This document shows, piece after piece, positions 41,259 to 49,707 of a DNA stretch of 64,000 nt. This stretch comes from JBBPZA01 sp963797015 (GTDB lineage Bacteria; Actinomycetota; Thermoleophilia; Solirubrobacterales; Solirubrobacteraceae). A program made the position numbers and the translations under genes. Under the pieces are notes generated by a model that did no database searches, had not been told where the DNA came from, and worked only from the letters and a program-made list of their open reading frames with translations. The number at the start of each line of letters is the position of its first letter. Position 1 is the first letter of the stretch. The stretch is taken from NCBI GenBank assembly GCA_963797015.1, contig CAWCNV010000001.1:186001-250000 (forward strand). Direction: 5' to 3'.

Positions 41259-41645
41259 ATGGCCGAAGAGACCTATCCCGAGGACCTCCTCTACCACCCC
41301 GAGCACGACTGGGCCCGCGTCGAGGACGGCGTCGCCACGTTCGGGATCACGTGGTACGCGCAGGACCAGCTCGGCGAGGTCGTCTTCTTCGAGCCGCCGG
41401 AGGTCGGCGGCAGCGTCGGCAAGGACGATACCTACACCGAGGTCGAGTCGGTGAAGGCGGTGTCCGACGTCTACGCGCCGCTGTCCGGTGAGATCGTGGA
41501 GGTCAACGAGGGATTGGCCGATGCCCCCGAGCGCATCAACGACGACCCTTACGGCGACGGCTGGCTGGTGAAGGTGCGCCTGTCTGACCCGGGCGAGGCC
41601 GAGCAGCTCATGGACGTGGCCGCGTATCGAGCCTCGCTGCAGTGA
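41259..41645 (+). CDS. gcvH: Glycine cleavage H protein
   Basis: This is the lipoylated carrier of the aminomethyl group. HPEHDWARVEDGVATFGITW-YAQDQLGEVVFFEPPEVGGS is typical, and the lipoyl Lys lies in VESVKAVSDVYAPLSGEI. Length 128 fits. TAGGAG lies upstream of the ATG. Its TGA overlaps the gcvPA GTG (GTGA), implying coupled translation. Confidence 0.95.
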   Translation: MAEETYPEDLLYHPEHDWARVEDGVATFGITWYAQDQLGEVVFFEPPEVGGSVGKDDTYTEVESVKAVSDVYAPLSGEIVEVNEGLADAPERINDDPYGDGWLVKVRLSDPGEAEQLMDVAAYRASLQ

Positions 41646-43021
41646 GCCGCTACACCCACATCACCGACGACGATCGCCGCGAGATGCTCGCGGCCATCGG
41701 CGTGGACGCGGTCGAGGACCTGTTCGCAGACATCTCGCCCGGGCTGCGGCTCGGCCGCCCGCTGGACCTTCCAAACGGCCTCTCCGAGCAGGAGGTCTAC
41801 GAGCACCTGCGCGAACTGGCGGAGCGCAACACCTCGGCCGAGGACGAAGTCTCGTTCGTGGGCGCGGGTATGTACGACCACTACGTGCCCGCGCTGATCG
41901 ACCAGATCATCGGGCGCTCGGAATACCTCACCCCGTACACGCCCTACCAGCCCGAGATCTCCCAGGGCGGGCTCCAGGTCATGTTCGAGTACCAGACGGC
42001 GATCAGCGAGCTGACCGCCCTGCCGGTCTCCAACGCGAGCGTCTACGAGGGGCCCAGCGCGGTCGGCGCGGCGGGCTATCTCGCGCGCCAGTCGCGCCCG
42101 GGCCGGCGCCTGGTGGTCTCGCGCGGCGTGCACCCGCACAGCCGCGACACGCTGCGCACGATGGCCGCCGGCTGGGGGGTCTCGATCGAGGAGGTCGGGC
42201 TGGCGGACGGCGCCACCGACGCCGAGGCGCTCGCGCGCGCCGTCGACGAGGACACGGCGGCGGTCTTCCTCCAGCAGCCAAACTTCCTCGGCACGGTCGA
42301 GGACCTCGAGGCGCTGGCGCCGGTCGCCAAGGGCACCGGCGCGATGCTCGTGTGCGCATGCGACCCGCTCCCGCTGGCGATCGTCAAGCCCCCTGGCGAG
42401 TGCGGGGTCGACATCGCCGTGGGCGAGGGTCAGACGCTGGGCAACCGGCTGGACTTCGGCGGCCCGAGCTTCGGCTTCTTCGCCGCCACCGAGGAGTACC
42501 TGCGCCGCATGCCCGGCCGGATCGCGGGCGAGACGCGCGACGCCGACGGCCGCCGCGGCTTCGTGCTCACGCTGCAGACGCGCGAGCAGCACATCCGCCG
42601 CGAGAAGGCGACCCACAACATCTGCACCGCCCAGGCGCTCAACGCGCTGGCCGGCGTCCTGTACCTGAGCTGGCTCGGGCGGCGCGGGATCGTCGAGCTC
42701 GCCGAGCTCATGCTGCAGCGCACGGGCTACGCGCGCGAGGCGCTGGCGGCGGTCGATGGGGTCAGGCTCGCGCACGAGCAGCCGGTGGTGCGCGAGTTCG
42801 CGGTCGCCCTCGACGCGCCCGTCGAGCGCGTGATCGCCCGCTGCCAGGAGCGCGGGATCAACCCCGGCCACGCGCTGACCGCCGACTACCCGGAGCTCGG
42901 AGAGGGCCTGCTGGTCGCCATCACCGAGCAACGCACGCGCGAGCACATCGACCGCCTCGCGGCCGCGCTGGGCGAGGCCGTCGCCGCGGAGCGCGGTGCG
43001 GGCGTGCAGGTGGGGGCGTGA
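41642..43021 (+). CDS. gcvPA: Glycine dehydrogenase, subunit 1
   Basis: This is the N-terminal-type half of the PLP-dependent glycine decarboxylase. Seen: YTHITDDDRREMLAAIGVDA, FVGAGMYDHYVPALIDQI, EYLTPYTPYQPEISQGGLQV, ETRDADGRRGFVLTLQTREQ-HIRREKATHNICTAQALNAL. It carries no PLP lysine; subunit 2 does. GTG 41642 overlaps gcvH. The two-gene form of protein P is known from Firmicutes, Thermotogae and Thermoleophilia, while many Actinobacteria have a single fused gcvP. Confidence 0.95.
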   Translation: MSRYTHITDDDRREMLAAIGVDAVEDLFADISPGLRLGRPLDLPNGLSEQEVYEHLRELAERNTSAEDEVSFVGAGMYDHYVPALIDQIIGRSEYLTPYTPYQPEISQGGLQVMFEYQTAISELTALPVSNASVYEGPSAVGAAGYLARQSRPGRRLVVSRGVHPHSRDTLRTMAAGWGVSIEEVGLADGATDAEALARAVDEDTAAVFLQQPNFLGTVEDLEALAPVAKGTGAMLVCACDPLPLAIVKPPGECGVDIAVGEGQTLGNRLDFGGPSFGFFAATEEYLRRMPGRIAGETRDADGRRGFVLTLQTREQHIRREKATHNICTAQALNALAGVLYLSWLGRRGIVELAELMLQRTGYAREALAAVDGVRLAHEQPVVREFAVALDAPVERVIARCQERGINPGHALTADYPELGEGLLVAITEQRTREHIDRLAAALGEAVAAERGAGVQVGA

Positions 43022-44595
43022 CGCTGAGCGACAACCGCCTCCACGCCGACCCCGAGATCGAGGGCCACGCCCCCCACGGCGAGCACCGCGTCGCGCTGAG
43101 CGAGACCCCGCTGCAGCGCGAGCGCGCGGTGACGATCTTCGAGAAGGGCCGCGCCGGACGGCGCGCGTTCGTGCCGCCGGCGCTCGGCGTGCCGGAACGC
43201 CCGCCCGAGGAACTGCTGCCCGCGCGCCTCCGGCGCAGCGACCCGGCGCGCCTGCCCGAGGTCGCCGAGCCCGACGTCGTGCGCCACTACGTGAAGCTCT
43301 CCAAGCGCAACTTCGACCTCGACTCGGGCTTCTATCCGCTCGGCTCGTGCACGATGAAGCACAACCCGCGCCTGCACGAGCGCGTCGCCGCGCTGCCCGG
43401 CCACGCGCGGCTGCACCCGGCCCAGCGCCCCGCGCGCGCGCAGGGCGCGCTCGAGCTGATGTGGCGCCTGGAGCGCGCGCTGGCCGAGATCGCCGGCCTG
43501 CCGCATGTCTCGCTCCAGCCCAGCGCCGGTTCGCACGGCGAGCTCGCCGGCGTCCTTCTAACCCGGGCCTATCACCAAGATCGCGGCGAGCGCCGCACCA
43601 AGGTCCTCACCCCCGACACGGCGCACGGAACCAACCCGGCCACCGTGACGATGGCCGGCTACGAGGTGGTCAAGGTCGGCACCGACCCCGACGGCAACGT
43701 CGACCTCGACGACCTGCGCGCCAAGGCCGGCGACGACGTCGCCTGCCTGATGCTCACCAACCCGAACACGCTCGGCCTGTTCGACCCGAACATCGAGGAG
43801 ATCGGGCGCATCGTCCACGGCGCGGGGGCGACGCTCTACTACGACGGCGCGAACCTCAACGCGATCGTCGGCGTGTCGCGGCCCGGCGACATGGGCTTCG
43901 ACATCGTCCACTTCAACCTGCACAAGACGTTCACCCAGCCCCACGGCGGCGGCGGTCCGGGCAGCGGGCCGATCGCGGTCTCCGAGCGGATCGAGCCCTA
44001 TCTGATGGTCCCGCGCGTCGCGCGCGGCGAGGACGGGTCGTTCGACCTCGTCGAGGACGGCTTCGACAAGTCGATCGGCCGGCTGCGCGGCTTCCAGGGC
44101 AACTACGGCACGTTCGTGCGCTCCTACGCCTACATCCGCTCGCTGGGCGCCGACGGGCTGAAGGAGATGTCGGAGACCGCGGTGCTCAACGCGAACTACC
44201 TGCTCGCGCGGCTGCGCGAGGCGGGCGCCGCGGAGCACCTTCCCGCCGCCTACGACCGCATCTGCATGCACGAGTTCGTGCTGTCCGGCGCGCCCGCGAA
44301 GCGCGAGCTCGGGGTCAAGACGCTCGACATCGCCAAGCGCATGCTCGATTTCGGCTACCACCCGCCGACCGTCTACTTCCCGCTGCTCGTCGACGAGGCG
44401 CTGCTCGTGGAGCCCACGGAGACCGAGAGCAAGGAGACGCTCGACGGCTTCGCCGACGCGGTCGCCGCGATCCTGCGCGAAGCCGCCGAGGACCCCGAGA
44501 TCGCGCGCAACGCGCCGTACACCACGCCTGTCCGACGTCTCGACGAGGCCGCCGCGGCCAAGCGTCCACAGATCCGGCAGTCGCTCCCGAGCTAG
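43018..44595 (+). CDS. gcvPB: Glycine dehydrogenase, subunit 2
   Basis: This is the C-terminal-type half, holding PLP. Seen: YVKLSKRNFDLDSGFYPLGS-CTMKHNPR, LQPSAGSHGELAGVLL, DTAHGTNPATVTMAGYEVV, LMLTNPNTLGLF, YYDGANLNAIVG, and the PLP lysine in HFNLHKTFTQPHGGGGPGSG. The end FGYHPPTVYFPLLVDEALLV-EPTETESKETL is family-typical. Length 525 is slightly long. GTG 43018 overlaps gcvPA (GTGA). Together with H and T and an L protein encoded elsewhere it cleaves glycine into CO2, NH3 and methylene-tetrahydrofolate. Confidence 0.95.
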   Translation: MTLSDNRLHADPEIEGHAPHGEHRVALSETPLQRERAVTIFEKGRAGRRAFVPPALGVPERPPEELLPARLRRSDPARLPEVAEPDVVRHYVKLSKRNFDLDSGFYPLGSCTMKHNPRLHERVAALPGHARLHPAQRPARAQGALELMWRLERALAEIAGLPHVSLQPSAGSHGELAGVLLTRAYHQDRGERRTKVLTPDTAHGTNPATVTMAGYEVVKVGTDPDGNVDLDDLRAKAGDDVACLMLTNPNTLGLFDPNIEEIGRIVHGAGATLYYDGANLNAIVGVSRPGDMGFDIVHFNLHKTFTQPHGGGGPGSGPIAVSERIEPYLMVPRVARGEDGSFDLVEDGFDKSIGRLRGFQGNYGTFVRSYAYIRSLGADGLKEMSETAVLNANYLLARLREAGAAEHLPAAYDRICMHEFVLSGAPAKRELGVKTLDIAKRMLDFGYHPPTVYFPLLVDEALLVEPTETESKETLDGFADAVAAILREAAEDPEIARNAPYTTPVRRLDEAAAAKRPQIRQSLPS

Positions 44596-44613
44596 CCGTA
44601 TCGTTCCGCGCCC

Positions 44614-46284
44614 ATGAAGGCGCGCTGGATCGTCATCGTCGTAGCCGTCGCCGCGGTGGCGGTGGCGATCGTCGTGAGCTCGGTGGGGGGCGGGGGCTCG
44701 GGCGGCGGCAGCGGCGCGCCGAAGAACGCTGTACGCGTCTCGTTCGCCTACTCCCCGGAGAAGCAGGCCCTGCTCGAGCCGCTCATCCGGCGCTTCAACG
44801 ACGAGCGCGTGAAGCTCAACGGCAAGCCGGTCTACGTCGACGCGCAGGTGGTCAGCTCCGGCGACGCCGAGACCCGCATCGCCCGGGGAAGGCTGAAGCC
44901 CGTCGTGTGGTCGCCGGCCTCCTCGCTGTGGGGCCGGCTGCTCAACTTCGAGGCCGATCGCACGTACGTGGCCGACGACAATCCCTCGATCGCCCGCACG
45001 CCGCTCGTGATCGCCATGTGGGAGCCGCTGGCGCGCGCGCTGGGCTGGCCGCGCAAGCCCGTGGGCTTCAAGCAGATCCTCGCACTCGCGACGTCCAAGC
45101 GGGGCTGGGCGGACTACGGCAAGCCGCAGTTCGGGCGCTTCAAGCTCGGCCACACCAACCCGGACTTCTCGACCTCGGGCCTGTCGGCGGTGGCCGCCGA
45201 GTACTTCGCGGCGACCGGCAAGCGCGAGGGCCTGACGGAGGCCGACGTCCGCAGGCCCGCGGTGCGCGCCCAGATCAGGACGATCGAGCGGTCGATCGTC
45301 CACTACGGCGACACGACGCTGTTCTTCGCCGACCAGCTGCGCCGCTACGGGCCGGGCTACGCCTCGGCGGTGGCCATGGAGGAGGCGACGCTCGTCGACT
45401 TCAACCGCCGCCGCGCCGGCGCCACCAAGCTCGTCGGCGTGTACCCGGCCGAGGGCACGTTCTTCTCCGACAACCCGTTCATCGTGCTCGACGCGCCATG
45501 GGTCTCGAGGGCGCAGCGCGCGGGCGCGCGCGCGTTCGGCGAGTGGCTGCGCAAGGAGGTCACCCCCGAGGTCGCCGCGCGCGGCGGGTTTCGCCCCGGC
45601 GATCCGACGGCGAAGGCGAGCTCCCCGATCGACGCCGCCCACGGCGCCGACCCGAGCGAGCCGCGGCGCGTGCTCGGGCTGCCCGCTCCACGCGTGCTCG
45701 CGCGCATCAAGGCCGCATGGCACCAGGACCGCAAGCCGGCCAACATCATGCTCGTCGTCGACAAGTCGGGCTCGATGAGCGACGAGGGCAAGCTCGACCA
45801 GGCCAAGCGCGGCCTCAAGGTCTTCTTCGGCGAGCTCTCCCCCCAGGACCGCGTGGGGCTGATCTCGTTCGACAACCAGGTCTTCGGAGCCGTCGGGATC
45901 GCGCCCTTCGCCTCCAACCGCCCGCGGCTGGACCAGGCCGTCGACGAGCTGATCCCCGACGGCGAGACGGCGGTCTACGACGCCACCGACCGCGGCCTGA
46001 AGACCGTTCAGGGCCTCCGCGACTCGACGCGCATCAACGCGGTCGTGACTTTGACCGACGGCGAGGACAACTCCAGTTCGCTGACCCCCGAGGCGCTGGC
46101 CTCGACGCTGGCGCGCCAGGCGCGCAGCGAGGGCCTCAGCGTGCGCGTCTACACGATCGCCTACGGGTCGGGGGCCAACCGCGGCGTGCTGCGCAGGATC
46201 GCGCGCGCTTCGGGCGGCAAGGAGTTCGAGGGCGATCCCAACGACATCGAGGCGGTCTACCGCAGCATCTCGAGCTTCTTCTGA
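44614..46284 (+). CDS. Extracellular solute-binding fold fused to a VWA domain
   Basis: A signal anchor (RWIVIVVAVAAVAVAIVVSSV) and a Gly/Ser linker precede a periplasmic-binding-protein-like domain (about residues 40-340: VRVSFAYSPEKQALLEPLIR-RFND, WSPASSLWGRLLNFEADRTY, SSGLSAVAAEYFAATGK-like text STSGLSAVAAEYFAATGKRE, VYPAEGTFFSDNPFIVLDAP). A von Willebrand A domain follows (about 375-556) with an intact MIDAS start DKSGSMSDEGK and VVTLTDGEDNSSS. Such fusions occur widely in Actinobacteria; the ligand is unknown. TATCGT (44599-44604), nine bases before the ATG, suggests a leaderless mRNA. Its TGA overlaps the next ATG (TGATG). Confidence 0.85.
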   Translation: MKARWIVIVVAVAAVAVAIVVSSVGGGGSGGGSGAPKNAVRVSFAYSPEKQALLEPLIRRFNDERVKLNGKPVYVDAQVVSSGDAETRIARGRLKPVVWSPASSLWGRLLNFEADRTYVADDNPSIARTPLVIAMWEPLARALGWPRKPVGFKQILALATSKRGWADYGKPQFGRFKLGHTNPDFSTSGLSAVAAEYFAATGKREGLTEADVRRPAVRAQIRTIERSIVHYGDTTLFFADQLRRYGPGYASAVAMEEATLVDFNRRRAGATKLVGVYPAEGTFFSDNPFIVLDAPWVSRAQRAGARAFGEWLRKEVTPEVAARGGFRPGDPTAKASSPIDAAHGADPSEPRRVLGLPAPRVLARIKAAWHQDRKPANIMLVVDKSGSMSDEGKLDQAKRGLKVFFGELSPQDRVGLISFDNQVFGAVGIAPFASNRPRLDQAVDELIPDGETAVYDATDRGLKTVQGLRDSTRINAVVTLTDGEDNSSSLTPEALASTLARQARSEGLSVRVYTIAYGSGANRGVLRRIARASGGKEFEGDPNDIEAVYRSISSFF

Positions 46285-47093
46285 TGCCTGGAGACCTCGA
46301 GCAGCGCCCGCCGACGCGCTCCGAGCTCAACCGCGCGCTGGTCGTGAACGCGGCGACCAAGCCGGTCAACGTCGTCGTGCCGGCGGCGATCGCTGTCGCC
46401 GCGGTGCTCGCCGGGCTGTGGTGGCTGATCCCGGCCGTGGCGGTGCCCGCGTTCGTCGCGCTGTGCGTGATCACCTACCTCGACGGCGACGAGGCCGAGC
46501 GGGTCGGCGAGCGCCTGCGCCGCGGGCGGGGCGCGGCGGGGGTCGCTGTGCCGCGGATCGATCCCCGCAGGCTCGCTCCTCCGATCGGCGCCCAGCTGCA
46601 GGCCGCGCTCGACGAGGAGCGGCGCATCCGCGAGGCGATCGCGGCCTCCGAGCTGCCGCTGACCGAGATCGCGGGCGAGGTCGACCGCCTGGTGCGGGCG
46701 CTCGAGAGCACGGCGGGCCGCGCGCAGACGCTGTGGGACTACCTCTCCACCCAGGACCCGGACCGCATCCGCGCCCGGATCACGCAGCTCGAGCGCAGCG
46801 GCGACCAGTCGGTCGCACCCGTCGCGGCCGCTCTGAGCGAGCAGGTCGAGGCCCTCGATGCGCTCGCGGGCCAGCTCCAGCGCTTCTTCACCCAGATGGA
46901 GCACATGGTCGCCTCGCTGGGAACCATGCACGCCCAGCTCCTGCGCATGACGATGGCTTCGCAGTCCGAGGGCGAGAGCGAGCTCGCCGACGAAGCCCGC
47001 GAGCTGCGCGAGGAGGTCAACGCGCTGGCCGAGGGCATGAGCGAGGTCTACGAGCAGGCGGGGGCGGCGGAGGCTCCCCGGCCGCCCGGCTGA
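46284..47093 (+). CDS. Membrane protein with coiled-coil C-terminus
   Basis: Two membrane helices near the N-terminus (VNVVVPAAIAVAAVLAGLWW and LIPAVAVPAFVALCVITYL) are followed by about 190 cytoplasmic residues with strong heptad character (IAGEVDRLVRALESTAGRAQ, ARITQLERSGDQSVAPVAAA, LADEARELREEVNALAEGMS). No catalytic motif is visible. ATG 46284 overlaps the VWA gene's stop, so the two products are probably made in step and may form one complex across the membrane, with this protein as cytoplasmic partner. The family is not recognised. Confidence 0.72.
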   Translation: MPGDLEQRPPTRSELNRALVVNAATKPVNVVVPAAIAVAAVLAGLWWLIPAVAVPAFVALCVITYLDGDEAERVGERLRRGRGAAGVAVPRIDPRRLAPPIGAQLQAALDEERRIREAIAASELPLTEIAGEVDRLVRALESTAGRAQTLWDYLSTQDPDRIRARITQLERSGDQSVAPVAAALSEQVEALDALAGQLQRFFTQMEHMVASLGTMHAQLLRMTMASQSEGESELADEARELREEVNALAEGMSEVYEQAGAAEAPRPPG

Positions 47094-47122
47094 GGCCTTT
47101 CGGCCGGGTACCCTCCGCCGCC

Positions 47123-48109
47123 GTGCGCATCTTCTCCGGCATCCAGCCCACCGGGACCAAGCACCTGGGCAACTACATCGGCGCGATCCAGCAATACGTC
47201 GCGGGGCAGGACGCGGGCGAGGCGATCTACTGCATCGTCGACCTGCACGCGACCACGGTCGCCTACGACCCCGCCGAGCTGCGGCGCAGCGTCCACGATC
47301 TCCTTGCGCTGCTGCTGGCGGCCGGCCTGGACCCCGACCGCTGCATCCTCTTCCGCCAGGGCGACGTCACCCAGCACACCGAGCTGTGCTGGCTGCTCCT
47401 GTCGGTCACGGCCTACGGGGAGCTCAACCGCATGCACCAGTTCCGCGAGAAGTCGGTCGCGCAGCGCGAGCTGGTCTCGGCCGGGCTGCTCGTCTACCCG
47501 GTCCTGCAGGCCGCCGACGTGCTCGCCTACCGGGCCGACGTGGTGCCGGTCGGCGAGGACCAGCGCGAGCACCTCGAGCTCATGCGCGACGTCGCGGCGC
47601 GCTTCAACGCGCGCTTCGGCGAGGTGCTGGTCGTGCCCGAGCACTGGATCCCGCCGGTCGGGGCGCGGATCCGCGACCTGCAGCAGCCCACGAAGAAGAT
47701 GTCGACCACCGGTGGCTCGGAGCAGGGGACGGTCTACGTGCTCGAGGAGCCCGACGCGGTGCGGCGCAAGTTCCGCCGCGCGGTCACGGACTCCGGGACC
47801 GAGATCGTGCGCGCCGACGACAAGCCGGGCGTCTCGAACCTGATCGAGATCCTCGCCGCCGTGCGGGGAGGAAGCCCCGAGGACGTCGAGCGCGAGTTCG
47901 CCCAGGCCCGCTACGGCGACCTGAAGGCGGCGGTCGCCGACGAGGTCGTCGCCTACCTGGCACCGGTGCGCGAGCGCTACGCCGAGTTGCGCGGCGACGA
48001 GGCCGCGCTGGAGCGGGTGCTCGCCCAGGGCGCGGAGAAGGCGCGCGCGATCTCCGGCCCCGTGCTCGCCGACGTGCGCGAGGCGATGGGCGTCGGGCCC
48101 CCGCGCTAG
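47123..48109 (+). CDS. trpS: Tryptophanyl-tRNA synthetase
   Basis: This is a class I synthetase: RIFSGIQPTGTKHLGNYIGA carries the HIGH-like HLGN, YCIVDLHATTVAYDP follows, then LNRMHQFREKS, VYPVLQAADVLAYRADVVPV-GEDQREHLELMRDVAARFN and the KMSKS-like PTKKMST. Length 328 fits. GTG 47123 is preceded at eight bases by TACCCT (47109-47114) with no Shine-Dalgarno sequence, which fits a leaderless mRNA. The 29-bp gap upstream leaves no room for a T-box. It precedes scpA/scpB. Confidence 0.95.
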   Translation: MRIFSGIQPTGTKHLGNYIGAIQQYVAGQDAGEAIYCIVDLHATTVAYDPAELRRSVHDLLALLLAAGLDPDRCILFRQGDVTQHTELCWLLLSVTAYGELNRMHQFREKSVAQRELVSAGLLVYPVLQAADVLAYRADVVPVGEDQREHLELMRDVAARFNARFGEVLVVPEHWIPPVGARIRDLQQPTKKMSTTGGSEQGTVYVLEEPDAVRRKFRRAVTDSGTEIVRADDKPGVSNLIEILAAVRGGSPEDVEREFAQARYGDLKAAVADEVVAYLAPVRERYAELRGDEAALERVLAQGAEKARAISGPVLADVREAMGVGPPR

Positions 48110-48121
48110 CCTGCCTCTCCC

Positions 48122-48877
48122 ATGCGCGCAGCCGCCGAGCTCGAGCTCGACCTCGACGTCTTCGCCGGGCCCTTCGACCTCCTGCTGACGCTCATCCTGC
48201 GCGAGGAGGTCGACCTGCTCGAGGTCGAGCTCGCCGAGGTAGTGCTCGCCTACCTCGACCACCTCGAGGAGCGCGGCGAGCTCGACCTGGAGGTCGCGAC
48301 CGAGTTCCTCGTCCTGATCACGGCGCTGCTCGAACTCAAGTCGCGGCTCATGCTCCCCGGCGCCGAGGAGGGGGACGAGCTGGCCGAGCTCGAGCCCGAG
48401 CAGGCCGCCGAGGAGCTGCTCGCGCGCCTGCTCGAGTCGCGCCGCTACCGCGGGGCGGCGACGCACCTGCGCGAGCGCCTCGCCGCCGAGGAGGGCCACC
48501 GCTTCCGCTCCGCGCCGCTGCCCGCCGCGCTGAGGCGCCACTCGCTCGACCACGCCCAGCAGGCCTACGACCCGGCGCAGCTCGGCGCCGCCGTGGCGAC
48601 GCTGCTCACGCCGCCGCCGCGCGTGGAGCTGCGCCACCTCGTCGCCCCGCGGGTGTCGGTGGCCGAGCGCCTCACGCACCTGCGGGAGCTGCTGCGCCGC
48701 GGGCGCTTCAACTTCGAGGACGCCGTGCGGGGCGGCGATCGGGTGACGGTCGCGGTGACGCTGTTCGCGCTGCTCGAGCTCTACAAGCAGGGCGAGGCGA
48801 ACTGGACCCAGGACGAGCCGTTCGGGCAGGTGACGGTGCAGCCGCGCGGCGTTCCGGCGGCCGAGGTCGCCTCGTGA
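48122..48877 (+). CDS. scpA: Segregation and condensation protein A
   Basis: ScpA is the kleisin of the SMC condensin. Seen: LDVFAGPFDLLLTLILREEV-DLLEVELAEV at the N-terminus, the helical VATEFLVLITALLELKSRLM-LPG, and the C-terminal winged helix VTVAVTLFALLELYKQGEAN. ATG 48122 has TAGCCT (48107-48112) nine bases upstream; the TAG is also the trpS stop codon. Its last codons overlap scpB by GTGA. Confidence 0.93.
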   Translation: MRAAAELELDLDVFAGPFDLLLTLILREEVDLLEVELAEVVLAYLDHLEERGELDLEVATEFLVLITALLELKSRLMLPGAEEGDELAELEPEQAAEELLARLLESRRYRGAATHLRERLAAEEGHRFRSAPLPAALRRHSLDHAQQAYDPAQLGAAVATLLTPPPRVELRHLVAPRVSVAERLTHLRELLRRGRFNFEDAVRGGDRVTVAVTLFALLELYKQGEANWTQDEPFGQVTVQPRGVPAAEVAS

Positions 48878-49461
48878 CCGACCTGCAGCGGCGCATCGAG
48901 GCGTTGCTCTTCCTGTCGTCCGAGCCGGTCGCGGCGAGCGAGCTCGCGGGCGCCCTGGAGGTCTCAGAGGCGGCGGTCGAGCGCGCGCTCGAGGACATGG
49001 TCGAGCGCCAGTTCTCCGACCGCGGGCTCGTCCTGCGCGAGCTGGCCGGCGGCTGGACGCTGGCCTCCGATCCGCTCGCGGAGGATGCGGCGCGCCGCCT
49101 GCTCGCGCGGCCGCGGACCCCGCCGCTGACGCCGGCGCAAGCCGAGACGCTGGCGATCGTGGGCTACCTGCAGCCGGTGTCGCGCCCTGAGATCGCCCGC
49201 ATCCGGGGAGTCAGCGCGGAGTCCGCGGCGGGGACGCTGCTCGAGCGCGGGCTGGTCGAGGAGGCAGGGCGCTCGCAGTTCGGCGCGGTGCTCTACCGGA
49301 CCACGCCGCTGTTCCTCAAGCTCTTCGGGCTGCGCTCGCTCGACGAGCTTCCCGACGTCGCCCAATGGGACCCGACGCCGGGCGAGGAGGCCGACCTGCG
49401 CAGCCGCCTCCTACGGGCGGGCGAGGCCCGGACGGGCGCGCTCGAAGGCAGTCCGGGCTGA
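48874..49461 (+). CDS. scpB: Segregation and condensation protein B
   Basis: This is the winged-helix partner of ScpA in the SMC complex: RRIEALLFLSSEPVAASELA, LVLRELAGGWTLASDP, LTPAQAETLAIVGYLQPVSR-PEIARIRGV, LLERGLVEEAGR, LYRTTPLFLKLFGLRSLDEL-PD. Length 195 fits. GTG 48874 overlaps scpA. The operon seems to end here; a 246-bp gap with a riboswitch-like element follows. Confidence 0.93.
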   Translation: MTDLQRRIEALLFLSSEPVAASELAGALEVSEAAVERALEDMVERQFSDRGLVLRELAGGWTLASDPLAEDAARRLLARPRTPPLTPAQAETLAIVGYLQPVSRPEIARIRGVSAESAAGTLLERGLVEEAGRSQFGAVLYRTTPLFLKLFGLRSLDELPDVAQWDPTPGEEADLRSRLLRAGEARTGALEGSPG

Positions 49462-49539
49462 GCGACCTGCCCCGGACCTGGCGGCAAAACATTTGTCCGC
49501 CGCGCGCTAGCCGTCCGCAGCGTTTGTTAACGTGCGCGC

Positions 49540-49680
49540 GCACGCCGAATCCTCGACGGAGCGAGGACCGGGGGACCCAAGAGAAGTAGTGGGGCGAATT
49601 CCGCGGTGATTCCGCGGGAAGCGCTGGCTCTTTCCGCGCTAGCCCGTCAGCTAACCCCGGAGGCCGACGAAAGAGGCGTT
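49540..49680 (+). promoter_or_regulatory. c-di-AMP riboswitch (ydaO/yuaA type)
   Basis: The conserved blocks of this class appear in order: GCCGAATCC (49544-49552), a stem with CGGGGGACCCA (49569-49579), GGGGCGAATTCCGCGG (49591-49606), GGAAGCG, a CTCTTT strand (49628-49633), then CCCGTCAGCTAACCCCGG (49643-49660) with AGGCC, closed by AAAGAG (49670-49675) pairing with CTCTTT. The aptamer class binds c-di-AMP and usually turns gene expression off. In Actinobacteria it is known upstream of cell-wall hydrolase genes. Here it precedes a secreted propeller protein whose ATG is 28 bases after the element. Confidence 0.82.
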
Positions 49681-49707
49681 TGTCCGACCTTCGAGGTTCG
49701 CTGCTGC

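Noticed and set aside
43558..45723. 721-codon minus-strand frame
   Set aside because: Antisense to gcvPB and the VWA gene, with no domain and biased composition.
42996..47093. 1365-codon plus-strand frame
   Set aside because: Only its last part (from 46284) is a real protein; the rest is an Arg/Pro-rich shadow of gcvPB and the VWA gene.
47094..47122. T-box or trp attenuator before trpS
   Set aside because: Only 29 bp are available; a leaderless promoter explains the region better.
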